Assembly: GCF_000219625.1 (NCBI RefSeq) | Contig: NC_018202.1 | Span: 434,001-498,000, forward strand | DNA length: 64,000 nt | Reading direction: 5' to 3' | Source: Zymoseptoria tritici IPO323 | Taxonomy: Eukaryota; Ascomycota; Dothideomycetes; Mycosphaerellales; Mycosphaerellaceae | Part shown: positions 32,673 through 42,520 of the stretch, one piece after another | How the letters are laid out: each line of letters opens with the position of its first letter | How positions within the stretch are numbered: the first letter of the stretch is position 1 | Made by a program: the position numbers and the translations under genes | Notes under the pieces: model-generated | The model's input: the letters and a program-made list of their open reading frames with translations, nothing else | Database searches by the model: none | Told to the model about the DNA's origin: nothing

Positions 32673-33119
32673 ATGAATCCATCATCACCATCACCACCAT
32701 CCGAGCTCGTACGGAACAAGGGGTTGAAAGAGATTCGGCAACATGCGACGCCAGCGGATTACTTCGGAAACGTGAACTCGGCCCAAGAACAATCCGCGAC
32801 GGCTCTTGAAGAAGAAACCCTCTGCCTCTGCATCCCATGCATTCTCAATTATCTAGGATGCTACATCTACCCAGTTCACGAACAACAACACTATCGACAG
32901 CTGGAGCGTTTCTCGCACGAAGATCAATTAGCCATCGCCTTCGAGTGGTATTAGATCGCTGTCGAGAGGGATACAGCTGTGCGTGAATATCTTCACAGGA
33001 TCTCCACCTTCCAAGATGGTTGCTGGTGGAAACCGCCGCCAATTCCGGCTCTAATGGCGGACCCTAATACAGTGGCGCCTTCCTCGACAACGGCGATAGC
33101 CAAGCAGAGCAGAGGATGA
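32673..33119 (+). pseudogene. Hypothetical protein, one in-frame TAG
   Basis: From the ATG at 32673 (MNPSSPSPPSELVRNKGL) the frame runs to TGA at 33117, broken only by TAG at 32952 where CAG would read on (FEWY, stop, IAVERDTAVREYLHR). Before the stop is a Cys-rich hydrophobic segment (LCLCIPCILNYLGCYIYP) resembling a membrane span or hairpin. The protein would be 148 residues. Protein-like composition on both sides of the stop supports one ancestral gene. No family is recognised. Readthrough or editing is possible but a CAG-to-TAG mutation is simplest. Confidence 0.55.
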
Positions 33120-33697
33120 CCATCTCGACCAATACAAACTAATGACGAAGCATCGACGAGAGAAGTTGCCGGCACGTAAGCGGTATTATGGGAGAGTAAT
33201 AAGAGACATAGGCGAATCGCCTGTTGAAGGACGCTACTTAGGCGATTGTAGAGGGAGATCCCTTACGACTAGCTTCGACTGGAGGAATTGTACGGCTCGG
33301 GACGGCTTTTGGCATACGTTGATTCGGGCGCTTAAACGACATAAGATGGGGAGAGCTGAATGAGAAGTCCAAGTCATTCGACAGGTCCAGATATAGATAC
33401 GGTGGACGAGCAGCGCCACAAACACCACTATGGTACTTCTCCACCATCGCCACTTTGTCTCCACCTCGACTTCTCATCATCGTCAAATGTCACCTCCATC
33501 GTTGGTCATAACCTATGGTCCTGCCCAAAATGTCCGCCGGAGAGCAGACCCCGACCCATCATCCCCAGCGTCGTGTCGAACCAGCGAGCCGACTCTCATA
33601 TCATCTCCCTCATCTCGACGAACTAATGACCGGGCGCTAACTCCCACTCGTCATTTGAGATTTCACTTAGTGCGGGATTGCTGCGAAGATCCGCTGG
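33120..33697. other. No clear gene
   Basis: Plus frames 33360-33626 and 33430-33723 overlap. The first includes a CPKCP motif in a short Pro-rich context. Neither is long or recognisable. Confidence 0.3.
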
Positions 33698-34525
33698 TCA
33701 GCAGAAGGCCGATCGAAGCTTAGAGATGTGTACATCGATTGGCGCTTTGGCGAGCAAAAGATGTGTATTGCTGACTGTGGAACAGGCCGAACAAGTATTG
33801 TCGGAACGGTACCCGGTGTATGGATAATGGAATGACGATGGGGTTGGGTGTCGAGGTTTGGGAAATTGCTTTAGAATGGTTGTCGACGTTGGCGGAGGTG
33901 GAAATTCAGTCTTGTGGGATTGCTCCAAAATTGCAGTCGTCGTGCTCATGAGATAAAGCAGAATGTATCGCTGGGTTGCGACGACCTCGTCTTCGATGTA
34001 TCGTGGTCTCGACAGATTTTGTATCGAGTGTATTTGCGCCAACGCTGCATGCGTCTTTGTACAATTTCTTCGCTGGCAACATTTCCCGTTCGAGAATCGT
34101 ACGAGAAGTCGAATATGGACGTCAATAAGTGTTTGTCGACACATACTAGTCCAATTCGGTCTTGCCCAGTTGTTCGATTGGAGGAAGATCCGATGTCTGC
34201 CTTGGGTGGGAAGGACCTTGGTCAAAGCGGCGGCCAACAACCATCCGGCTCGAAGAATCCTCCGAGAGATACTCGGGGAGGAGCTATCGCACTCGTGTTC
34301 TTGTGCAGCATCTCTTTTCTCCAATACGATTCCCGTAGCGTGCCAGTCGTCGACGTGTGGGAGCAACTCGTTGGAAGTCGCAAACTCCATTGAGCAGTTG
34401 TGAGACTTGTAGGAAGTCGTGGCGAATGCCGCCGCCTGAGCGATAGTGTAGTCGGTCACCTCGATCGACGTCGGTGCCACCAAGGCGCAGAGTTCGGATT
34501 TGGCACCTGTGTAGGTGGTGAAAGC
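33698..34525 (-). pseudogene. Possible C-terminal extension of family member B
   Basis: Open frame directly after the TAG of the 34526-35112 gene and in phase with it. Its first 35 residues (TTYTGAKSELCALVAPTSIE) still fit the family repeat spacing. The rest is Ser/Thr/His-rich with repeated IDVHI phrases and a Pro run. A 146-codon plus-strand frame overlaps. Coding status is uncertain; the length of the frame is the main argument. Confidence 0.3.
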
Positions 34526-35112
34526 CTAAGCGAAAGTCCGGTAGATGAAGTGGATGGATCGAGTTGAAGCGGCAGCTGTGGCGGTGTGAGCTTGGAGACC
34601 AGCGGCTTTGCGGTTAGTGATGGCGGGAGTCGACGTGTGCTGGATGCAGTTGATGAAGTTGCTGGATCGTGTCAAAGCTGGTGCTGTGGCGGTGAAGACG
34701 GCGGCTTTGCAGGTAGTTATGGCGGCATGAAGCCGAGACTGGACGGACGTGGAGAGCGCACGCAGTCGCGTCAAGATCGCTGAAGTTGTCAGCCGATGTC
34801 CGGAGAGGTGAATTAAGATCCATATATACGCTCGCGCATGATGGCGTCCGTCACCCCGATGGCGATCGTGGCAAGTGCCGCGAATGCAATTGAGAGAGAG
34901 AGGGCCAGGCTGGTATCATGGGTTTGCGGTGGTGCTGGACACACAGCCGGTGGCGGCATGTGCGGAAGGCACAATCTCTGAAAGAGGTTCGGAGAGTGCA
35001 CAGTGCTGTTGAGGTTCCAGCGATGAAGCCCGTGAGCGAAACGACGGTGTGCAATTGGAAGAAGAGTGGAAGAGGGGGGTGACGTGTTGGAATTCAGACC
35101 GGTGATGTTCAA
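34526..35112 (-). CDS. Two-exon membrane-anchored repeat protein, family member B
   Basis: Paralogue of the 19532 gene on the opposite strand. Exon 1 ends at 34830 and holds MPPPAVCPAPPQ, a membrane span (LSIAFAALATIAIG) and TDAIMRE. A 50-nt intron (34780-34829; GTATAT donor, GCTGAC branch, TTCAG acceptor) follows in the same place and phase as in member A. Exon 2 carries the matching LTRLRALSTSVQSRLHAAI, then two repeats (TCKAAVFTATAPALTRSSNFI; RKAAGLQAHTATAAASTRSI), to a TAG at 34526. The same frame stays open for 276 more codons to 33698, starting with what looks like a third repeat, so the TAG may be a mutated CAG and the protein originally longer. Start uncertain: the ATG at MPPP best matches member A. 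Confidence 0.6.
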
Positions 35113-35399
35113 GTGGAAGAGTGGGTGTCGGATGTGATGGCTTGCTTGGGTTGAACAAGACTCCCGTAGAAGGAACTGCGCGACGCATCACGGAACAACC
35201 TGGAGGCAACAAGCGTTCTGCTTGGAATAGATTACCTGGATGTACCATTCCCTTCTTACACATCCTACCAGACTGCCTGTGGCCTGTCTCGTATGTTCCA
35301 GCATGTCCTCCGATCACGCTTGCTGGTCCCATTCGTCTTTCTTAGTACATGTGCTTCGCTCTTGCTAGCACCTTCTACTCATCCTAATGGTGTGTACTT
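35113..35399. other. Spacer between family member B and the sirtuin relic
   Basis: Upstream region of member B. Short plus-strand frames only. No recognisable promoter element. Confidence 0.3.
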
Positions 35400-36160
35400 T
35401 CACATTACACAACACCACGTCCGCGGCTGTTGCGCGCGGTCTTCAGTCTCAGGCTTGGACCGTTTGATCGTGCATGTCGCAGACTCTCGTTCGAACCGTG
35501 CAGACGCGAAGCCTTCACAGGTCATCTGCAGCTCCAAGTCGGTTGGTTTGAGGCCCAAAGCTTTCGGCGCGGGACTCGTGGACAGCCAGATTGTTCTCCC
35601 GCCCCTTTCTCTAAGAATTCTAGTCATCTCCGCCGCAAAAACTCGAACTCCCTTTGCTTGAAAATGTGCCGTCCCAGCAACTAGAGATACTGTCCCTAAG
35701 GTTAGGCTGTGCAGCTCGTTCGTCATGACTTTTCCGATCTCGTTGGCTTGCGGTACAGCCTCGTTGTACAAGATAATGTCAGGACGGAGATAGCCACCGG
35801 CCGTCAACGTATCTGCCGCTCGTAAACGCTCTGGGCGAGGTCGTGACGTACATCTCCGGCACGAGTCGCCGATGTTGGCGGACGCAGCGGTAAACGTGTG
35901 TTGCCGGTTGACGGAGCACACCATTGTTTCCAGGATGCTGTGGAGCAGGATGGTATTTTGAGTGAGGTGGGCCAATCCGGCCTCTAGGTTGTCGTTGTTT
36001 TGAGAGAAGACAAACCGGAAGCTTGTCCAGGATCGGTCTGCTCGAAAGATGAGTAACACCTTGATCAGACTGCAAAATTCCGATTGAATCGGTGCGTGCC
36101 GAAGCCAGCCGGACAGGCAGCCAGCTACCGTCTGAACCTATTTCATACCGGTCAATAAAT
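35400..36160 (-). pseudogene. Sirtuin (Hst3/Hst4-like NAD-dependent deacetylase) relic
   Basis: One minus-strand frame of 219 codons from 36059 retains the order of Sir2 motifs: SQNNDNLEAGL for the TQNIDGLE box, LHSILETMVC for LHGxLxxMVC (the active-site His kept, the next Gly now Ser), one Cys pair (CRRC) for the zinc site, GGYLRPDIILYNE for the LRPxIVLYxE strand, and GTAHFQAKGVR for GTSLxVxGVK. Sirtuins remove acetyl groups from histones using NAD; fungal Hst3/Hst4 act on H3K56. The NAD-binding GAGIS start is not found, the QNID box is altered and only one Cys pair is clear, so this should be inactive. The frame is still open, implying recent or lightly mutated decay, or another role. Confidence 0.5.
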
Positions 36161-36171
36161 CCAACAGACAG

Positions 36172-36863
36172 ATCAAGCCGTCCTGCCTAGCGCTGTTCGA
36201 CTTTTGAAAGGCTTCCTCTGCGGCTTTCTCCTCCGCGGCCTTCTCCTCGTTTCCTGCTTCTCTATCGCCGACCGCTGGCTTATCTGAACCACAGTCCTTA
36301 TAGCATCTTCTGTATCATCGAAACACCTGAGAATTCTCCCGCTCGTGCACATTGTAGCTAAAAGCAGGATGCCATGCAATGGCGCTAACACATCCCGCTC
36401 CCGTTTCTGTTCGTAGGTGGACCTGATCGGAAAAGCGCGACGCTAGAAGGCCTTGAAGCACACTTTGGTCTGCTTGAACATGCAAGCCTGATTCTGTTAT
36501 GTCCGGTATTTTCAAGCTACGGTCCAAAAAGCCCTCGCGCCTCCAAAGAACATCGACATCGTAAAGACAAATTCCGGACGAAAAATCAACCAGGTTTGAA
36601 GCTTCGTTTGAGTCTTTGGAGGTTTGGCAAATCGTGATATATCGCATCTGACCAGTTTGGGTGCGGACGGATCATTGGCCGATTGTGCTCCTTCCTACAC
36701 ATGTGCTATGATGGGTGATCTGAAGGTTGTCGAAATTAGCTGTCAGGTACGAAGTAGTCAATGACGAATCTCCCGAGATTACCTCCACGGCCAGGGCACC
36801 GCCAGACCGGAGCTGCTCGCGCGTCAAATTTTGATTTCGGTGTGACAAACGGCCAGCCAACAC
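36172..36863 (-). pseudogene. WD40-like protein fragment
   Basis: The minus strand from 36863 reads LRSGGALAVEVISGDSSL and YLTANFDNLQITHH, then in another frame (36647-36315) ICLYDVDVLWRREGFLDRSL and GAGCVSAIAWHPAFSYN, the last resembling the xVxAIAWHP strand of WD40 blades. Near 36300 it shifts to a Lys/Arg/Glu-rich tail. WD40 proteins form propellers used as scaffolds; at most two or three blades are hinted at here. Assignment rests on one short motif. Confidence 0.35.
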
Positions 36864-36866
36864 AAT

Positions 36867-37019
36867 CGGTCGTTCAGTCGAATCGGTCGTTTAGTCGTGT
36901 CGGTCGTTTAGTCGTGTCGGTCGTTCAGTCGTGTCGGTTGTTCAGTCGTGTCGGTTGTCCAGTCGTGTCGGTTGTTCAGTCGTGTCGGTTGTCCAGTCGT
37001 ATCGGTTGTTCAAGTCGCG
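36867..37019 (+). repeat. 17-bp tandem repeat, nine copies
   Basis: Nine consecutive 17-bp units of the type CGGTCGTTCAGTCGTGT fill exactly 153 bp. Variation between units is nearly all C/T (TTCAG, TTTAG, TCCAG; CGGTCG and CGGTTG). Because 17 is not a multiple of 3, it does not preserve a frame. Confidence 0.95.
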
Positions 37020-37565
37020 ATCGCTTTGACCTGCGAATCACCTTGTCTGTTCTTAGTATCTTTCCGAAGCGCTGGAGACACTAGTCGTCGACATGCTCCA
37101 CCAGCGAGGGTGGCGGAAGAAGCTGACGTGGTAACAGACATCGTAGCGTTGTCTGGCAAGGCGACCACTCACAGACTGCTGGTCTACATCGGCGCGGCAT
37201 CGAGCTTTCCAACATGAAGCCGCAGATTCGCTGTCCTATAACTTTCATTCGAGGGTATCTTGCCCAGGAGACGGTACATCCCCGGGAGCATCAGAACCTT
37301 TCTATTACGCCTCTATTCCTCCTCGGATGCAGAGCGGCATTGTTTATGCAAGCCTTACTCTGTGTCGCCGACAAGAGGTGATGTTAGCCCGGCTTTCCCC
37401 GCCCCCCCACCCTCTTGCTATTAGCTATCTTCTAGCGGTAAGATCCCGACAGACTGCGTCAGCGAAACGTTGCATTAGCTCGAACAAGGATAGTCTCCCT
37501 AGAAATCCATAGTTGTGGGTTCCACCTTCACGGCTGCATTCTGCACACGCAGTAACTTTTGACAT
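37020..37565. other. No supported gene
   Basis: Short open frames only. Plus frame 36948-37217 runs out of the tandem repeat and is likely spurious. Confidence 0.3.
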
Positions 37566-38214
37566 TTGGCCGGATATCAATACCATCTCAAAACCAAACC
37601 AGTGTTGGGGTCTTCATCGATCCCAAGCAGGACAAGTAACCGGCTAGAATCTGGGAAGACTGCACTCCGCCAGAAACGATTTTGGTTAGTTGGCCACATA
37701 AACTCCGGTCCGCAGCTGCTGCTATCCCTCGATTTCACGACTGTGTTCGCAGCTCAGGACAACGTTACAGTCCTCGGAGGTCTCAACGTTGTACATCTAG
37801 TTCTATCAATCAAGCACAGACCACGCCTTGCGTGGTCCCGGAGGAACAACACTGGCAAGGTCTGTGTTATAAAGTTTCAGCTGACCGAGGTATGTACTTG
37901 CCATTAGTAAGGCTCCGGCGGTGCCGAGATCGAACCCAACATACTGGACTTATCCTTATTCTTCGTCTTCCCATCGAGATTGGGCCTTCGAGCGTTCCAC
38001 TATAGTCACGTCGACAGCTGAAAGAAGATATTACACTTCCTACAGACGGACAGCAAAGCAGTCTGTGCGAGTAGTAGGTGCCGGATCTCTCAAGCTGTTC
38101 GTGCGACAGACCTTTCCTTCAGCCTATACTAAGCCACAACTAGTCTTGCTTAATGTCGGTGCCTCCTCGCGACAACACCCACACCCGACTCTAAACATTG
38201 GCTCACAGAGTTAA
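37566..38214 (+). pseudogene. Unknown gene, frame-hopping
   Basis: Protein-like plus-strand readings: about 37790-37890 (SINQAQTTPCVVPEEQHW, GLCYKVSADRG) in one frame and 38020-38214 (RRTAKQSVRVVGAGSLKLFV, then LVLLNVGASS) in another, ending TAA. A frame from 37566 covers part of it. One or two shifts are needed. No family is recognised. Confidence 0.35.
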
Positions 38215-39299
38215 GGAGCGTGCGTTCACAGTAGATCGCGGTCCGAGACAATTCGGCTAGTACCCCTAAGCCGCCTGCCACCGCCGTCGTTTCCGGTGTC
38301 ACTAACGTCGGTAACGTTATACAAGGCAGTCGTCTCTCCACGACCTTTCTATTAGATTTCCGTCGAATCTAAGGACAGGTCACAAAGGTGCGCGACTCTT
38401 TAGAAGTTATAACTGCTCTGGCTGCCGCTTCTCGCCGACGCTGCGTTTATCGCATACCTTACCTCGATCACTTTAGTTAGACTTAGAACTGCCGATAAGA
38501 ACCCCGACGTTCAAGAAGACATCGGCTCTTCTAATACGTCGCTGGACGCACTATACAAAGGTCCTCCATCTCGACTCTCGCGTTCTAAGATTAGGGCTTT
38601 GTAGAGGCAGTTGCGGGTGCGGCGTTTAGAGCTCCTATAGCAACACATGTACCATCTGGCGGGATACCTTATTACACGGCGCATGTAGTATGCGCATGAG
38701 GGGTTGCTTTCTACCTAAACCTAAGAGAAAGAGCAATTTCAGACTACATTCATCTATGCGGATGCTAAGGTTCACGGGGAAGGGAGACGATGGCCGAAGG
38801 TGGATGTCATAAGAGAGGAAAGGCAATACGAGGAGCTATCTACGCCAACATAGCCATGCAGGGTTAATCACTTGTCATTCATTACGCTAAGGCGTCATGT
38901 CGCTGCGAGACACGGCGCTTAGACGGATTGTTGTGTCGTTTTCGTGTCAAGATCATACTTTGCCGCGATACTTAAAGAATTGTAAGATCACTGCAACAGC
39001 TGCAACTTGTTATGCTACCGCTGTAAGGTCAATACAACGCCTGCACCCGCCAACATCCTAAGCTTGTGTTTCATCCTAAGAGCCAGTCTCAACATCGTCG
39101 AATTCATAAGCAATCCCAGCCAGCCTTAGTAACAAAAGCCATCTGGCCGCTAACCACAACGGTCGTTTATACCGCGAGCCCACCAGCGGATGAAGCACCT
39201 CGAATTTGACCTCCATATTCAAAAGGAAATAAAGGTTAGTCGGCTTAGACTCAAGGAATGCATCGGTAATCGACAGATCCCACCATAAGAGACGTCGTC
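38215..39299. other. No supported gene; lightly RIP-like DNA at 38340-38640
   Basis: 38340-38640 shows raised TpA and reduced TGG/TCA but less than true RIP blocks. A minus frame at 38635-38826 is unrecognised. Nothing else is legible. Confidence 0.35.
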
Positions 39300-39587
39300 T
39301 TGTTCTACTTCTTCTGCTACATCGGCTTCTCTGTCATCGGCCTGTCCAGCATTCGCCGATCTCGACCAAGCTCCAGTTCAACTGAAACTCCAATGGACGC
39401 GTGGCAGTGGCACCTAAGGTATCGGACTAATTTAGCGGGAGATCTGGCGATTTCACGGACAGCACAGTATGTTCGACTCCATGTCATGTCTCGTCAACTG
39501 ATTTCAACAAAGAGCATCGAGAACAGTTACACTCTTCCTGTCTCTCTTTGTCTCTATCCAGGCGAGATGATGTCAGCGGTGGGCTGA
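39300..39587 (+). CDS. Small hypothetical protein, hydrophobic start
   Basis: Plus frame beginning MFYFFCYIGFSVIGLSS, which could be a signal anchor, then polar sequence to TGA. No supporting splice sites or paralogue. Weak call. Confidence 0.2.
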   Translation: MFYFFCYIGFSVIGLSSIRRSRPSSSSTETPMDAWQWHLRYRTNLAGDLAISRTAQYVRLHVMSRQLISTKSIENSYTLPVSLCLYPGEMMSAVG

Positions 39588-39940
39588 CAGAACCAGATCC
39601 GGAGAACTCGTCGAGTTAAATAGCGCAACGGACTGGTATGTTATGAAAATCGTTAATCGGGTGTTCCCGAGCGGGATTGCTCTTACAGATGTTGGCGTGA
39701 GTAAAGAATTCGGGAGGCTCGTTACGCAAGACTTCTAATCTCGGAGACCTGCATGAAACCGGTCGACAGCCGATATCACTCCGCCCAGGAGCGTTTCTCA
39801 TCATAAGCACTAGGGATCATGAGCATTGGCCGGGAAATTCGTCCCTCTGCGCTTGGCCGCTTGTCCTGGTGATCCTTCATCATTTCCTCATCAACTCCTC
39901 ATCAACTACTCACCGTCAGTCGGACTAGACCGGCACAACC

Positions 39941-40597
39941 ATGACTTCTATTGCATCGTTCGATGGCGACGATCCCCCAGACCGACCTAGCGGAAGCAAA
40001 CGCAAGGCATCTGCAGAGGCCCCAGACAGTTCCTCCCCCCTTAACAAAGACTTCATCTTTGATCGCGATGAGGCATGGATCGGCCTACGCCACAGCAATC
40101 GCAACAGGCGACAGGGAGTCACATCACTAACCAGTGACGCAGCTGTACGGTCTTCTAGCAGCATCCCTTCCGCAGTTGAGCTCTCTCACTTACTGCAAGG
40201 ACCATACCCCTTGGACGCCGATGATCCAGTCGACAATACACCAGACCCCGTCACCCAGCAACCTCGAAGCTCTAATGGAGATGTCAGCAACGAAGAAGAA
40301 CAGGCCGGGCCATCAACTCCCTCCCTCCCCGCTGCACGCCCTCTTCATGCCATGAGTTCCCCTATCTCGCGCCCATCAGCGCTCCGACCACTATCAAAAA
40401 GGAACCGACCACCCTTCCTGACCCATACCTCTCTTACTCATCTTCCCCGGACCCCCCTGGTTGGCTCAAGCCCGCGCATTACCCCCAAGCTCGGCATGGC
40501 AGCGGCTTTACTAGGGACTTGTGTTAGGCGGGTCCGTGGCAAGGTAGGAGGGATCGCAGTAAGCATCAAAGGGAGGCGCAACCCTCGTCGCCGATGA
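39941..40597 (+). CDS. Disordered, basic C-terminal protein (218 codons)
   Basis: Clean plus frame from ATG at 39941 to TGA. The N-terminus is acidic/Ser/Pro-rich with a possible nuclear signal (GSKRKASAEAPDSS) followed by FIFDRDEAWIGLRHSNRNRR. The middle is disordered (Pro/Ser/Asp). The C-terminus is basic (GTCVRRVRGKVGG, ending KGRRNPRRR). It fits a nucleic-acid-associated protein; no domain is recognised. The last 90 codons are overlapped antisense by minus frames, which I judge to be shadows. Upstream, ATCATTTCCTCATCAACTCC repeats with a variant before the ATG. Confidence 0.5.
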   Translation: MTSIASFDGDDPPDRPSGSKRKASAEAPDSSSPLNKDFIFDRDEAWIGLRHSNRNRRQGVTSLTSDAAVRSSSSIPSAVELSHLLQGPYPLDADDPVDNTPDPVTQQPRSSNGDVSNEEEQAGPSTPSLPAARPLHAMSSPISRPSALRPLSKRNRPPFLTHTSLTHLPRTPLVGSSPRITPKLGMAAALLGTCVRRVRGKVGGIAVSIKGRRNPRRR

Positions 40598-40991
40598 ATG
40601 GGAGGGCATTTCCGGTGGGTCGAAGGCCGAGGCTGTGAAGGAGAGGAGGGAACAGGTGATTTGGTAAAAGGGCAGGTAGGAGGAGGGCATGAGGGAAGAC
40701 AAGTCGACCGGAAGGCATAGTGGAGTACAACAGCAGCAGGAAAATCAAATATGTTTGGCGAAAGGAATACGAGGGGAAGCATTGGCTGAAACGTCTGTTT
40801 TCCTGATCAATCAGTCCTCATCCCAGAAAGCATTGTAGGCCATCTGATAACGCGTCCTGCACCTTTCCTCCACCTTGTTCGCCGGATTCGAGCCGTATCG
40901 TCAACATGGACGTCAACATCGATCCGCTGCTTCAGGGACCAAGGCATTGTCCAATGCGCTTTGCAACCCTTCGCAAAGTAGAAAAAGACTC
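40598..40991. other. Spacer, no supported gene
   Basis: A/G-rich plus strand at 40600-40720. Minus frames here are continuations of shadows of the 39941 gene. Confidence 0.3.
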
Positions 40992-41588
40992 TCAATGACG
41001 ACCTTTTGTGAGCTTCTCAAGTAGGGTTTTCATCTCATGAAGGAAGGCAGCGTCCTCCTCCTTCTGAATAGCAGCATCCCGCTCCAATTGACGTCGGAGT
41101 TTGTCGAGCTCATCGAGCACGTAAACTTTTTTCTGCCTGAAACTCTTAAGGTCTTCCTGGTTTTGGTTGTTGTGCTCCTCCACAGACTCGGATGTTCCTT
41201 CTACACCCTCTCCTGCCTGGTCGGGGCTGTCGAGAAGGCTGCCGAACAGGTCGTCGAATGGGGTTTCGCCGCGATCACCATCTTGGTCTCCATCTTGGGT
41301 AGGCGATTCTAGGCTGACGAACAGTTCGTCGAATGGGCTTTCGCAGCGATTACCATCTTGGTCTTCTTCTTGGGAAGGCGATTCCAGGCTGACGAACAGT
41401 TCGTCGAATGGGCTTTCGCAGCGATTACCATCTTGGTCTTCTTCTTGGGAAGGCGATTCCAGGCTGACGAACAGTTCGTCGAATGGGCTTTCGCCGCGAT
41501 CACCACCTTGCCGGTTTTCTTGGGATTGGCTGCTGCTCGTTCGAGACGGCTGAGGTGTAGAACTATGAGAACGTGTGTTAGTAGCCAC
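40992..41588 (-). CDS. Acidic 25-residue-repeat protein with C-terminal coiled coil
   Basis: Clean frame of 198 codons from ATG at 41588. After a Ser/Gln-rich start come four 25-residue repeats (residues about 32-126) centred on ESPFDELFVSLESP, the last diverged (ETPFDDLFGSLLDSP). Each is acidic with a hydrophobic core, in the style of transactivation or adaptor-binding motifs (FDxLF). Residues 150-195 are charged and heptad-like (VYVLDELDKLRRQLER). The DNA repeat is exactly 75 bp, keeping frame. No family is recognised. Probable role is protein-protein contact in the nucleus or on vesicles, which is inference only. Complementary plus-strand frames across the repeats are shadows. Confidence 0.6.
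   Translation of the reverse strand: MATNTRSHSSTPQPSRTSSSQSQENRQGGDRGESPFDELFVSLESPSQEEDQDGNRCESPFDELFVSLESPSQEEDQDGNRCESPFDELFVSLESPTQDGDQDGDRGETPFDDLFGSLLDSPDQAGEGVEGTSESVEEHNNQNQEDLKSFRQKKVYVLDELDKLRRQLERDAAIQKEEDAAFLHEMKTLLEKLTKGRH
41251..41520 (-). repeat. 75-bp coding tandem repeat
   Basis: The start TCGTCGAATG recurs at 41251, 41326, 41401 and 41476, exactly 75 bp apart. The middle copies are almost identical, the outer ones diverged. Near-identity suggests recent expansion or homogenisation. Confidence 0.95.
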
Positions 41589-42520
41589 ACGTCGTCAAAG
41601 CGAGTGTCACTTGCAGGTCAGCCGCCATGTCGTCCGCTGTTCTTGGACTGCTTGTCGGTCTGTTCGTGGAAGCGTAGGCAAGGATGAGAGCGAAGAGAAG
41701 GGAGAGTGACAAGGAAATCCTGAGAAGATAACACTCTCCTCCTCTTAGCGCTGATGAGTCATGTGCCGTGATCGTGTGATCGCGACTATATTACAGGAAG
41801 GCGCACGCACGCACGCTGATTGATCCGATAGTGGGTTGGGTCGGCTTGGCAGGAGCGCCGAGCAAAGCGATACCGCGTGGATCTGCAGGCGAGGACTTCC
41901 GTATTACTCCTAATCCCATTCGTTCAACGAGCTACGCTGAGCAACCTCCGGAGCTCTTTGACCTGTCCGACTCGACGTGACCTGAGCTTCTCCAATCCAA
42001 GTCCAGGGACGATCAGGTACAGAGGCCATCACGGCGCCCAACACTGGTGCTTGTCCTTTGCATCCTCCCGCTCCTCCTCCACTTCCGGTTCGATGTGATG
42101 TTCTCACGTCCTCCTCTTCATCGCGTCATGTCTAGTGGTCAGTTAGGCTTTTCGTCTCCTTTCCGTCTGCTCGCTAGAAGGCTGCTGTCGTCCTCGGACT
42201 TGCAACTAACCCAATCAAGCTAGCTTGAATCTAAAGCCATCGTCATCTCATGCCTAAGCTGAGGCATCACTTCCTCGACAGGCTTGCCTGTAGGCAAACA
42301 GCCAAATACCTTGCGCCATTGAGAGGCATGGCAAGATCACCAGTGTAAAGTAATTCGTGGAAGAATGAACTCGGAGGTGGTCTGAGCGGCTGAGACTACT
42401 TTACTCTGCTTCATCATTCTCATTCACACGCCTCGTTCACCACCCCGATTCATCAACGAGCTTTAGTGCCAACGCAGATCGAACACACCATCAGTCACCG
42501 GACTGCGCGCGATCCAAATA
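41589..42520. other. No supported gene
   Basis: Short frames at 41877-42107 on both strands, unrecognised. A CACGCACGCACG run lies near 41803. Possible promoters of the flanking genes. Confidence 0.3.

Noticed and set aside
33914..34403. Plus-strand frames of 146 and 159 codons antisense to the family B extension
   Set aside because: The minus strand continues a known paralogous gene in phase and shows the family repeat. The plus frames have no motif.
36867..37019. 17-bp array as CRISPR
   Set aside because: Units are directly adjacent without spacers and the genome is fungal.
41037..41687. Plus-strand frames of 91-128 codons across the 75-bp repeat
   Set aside because: They mirror the repeat in other phases. 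Only the minus frame has a non-repeat start, a coiled coil and natural composition.
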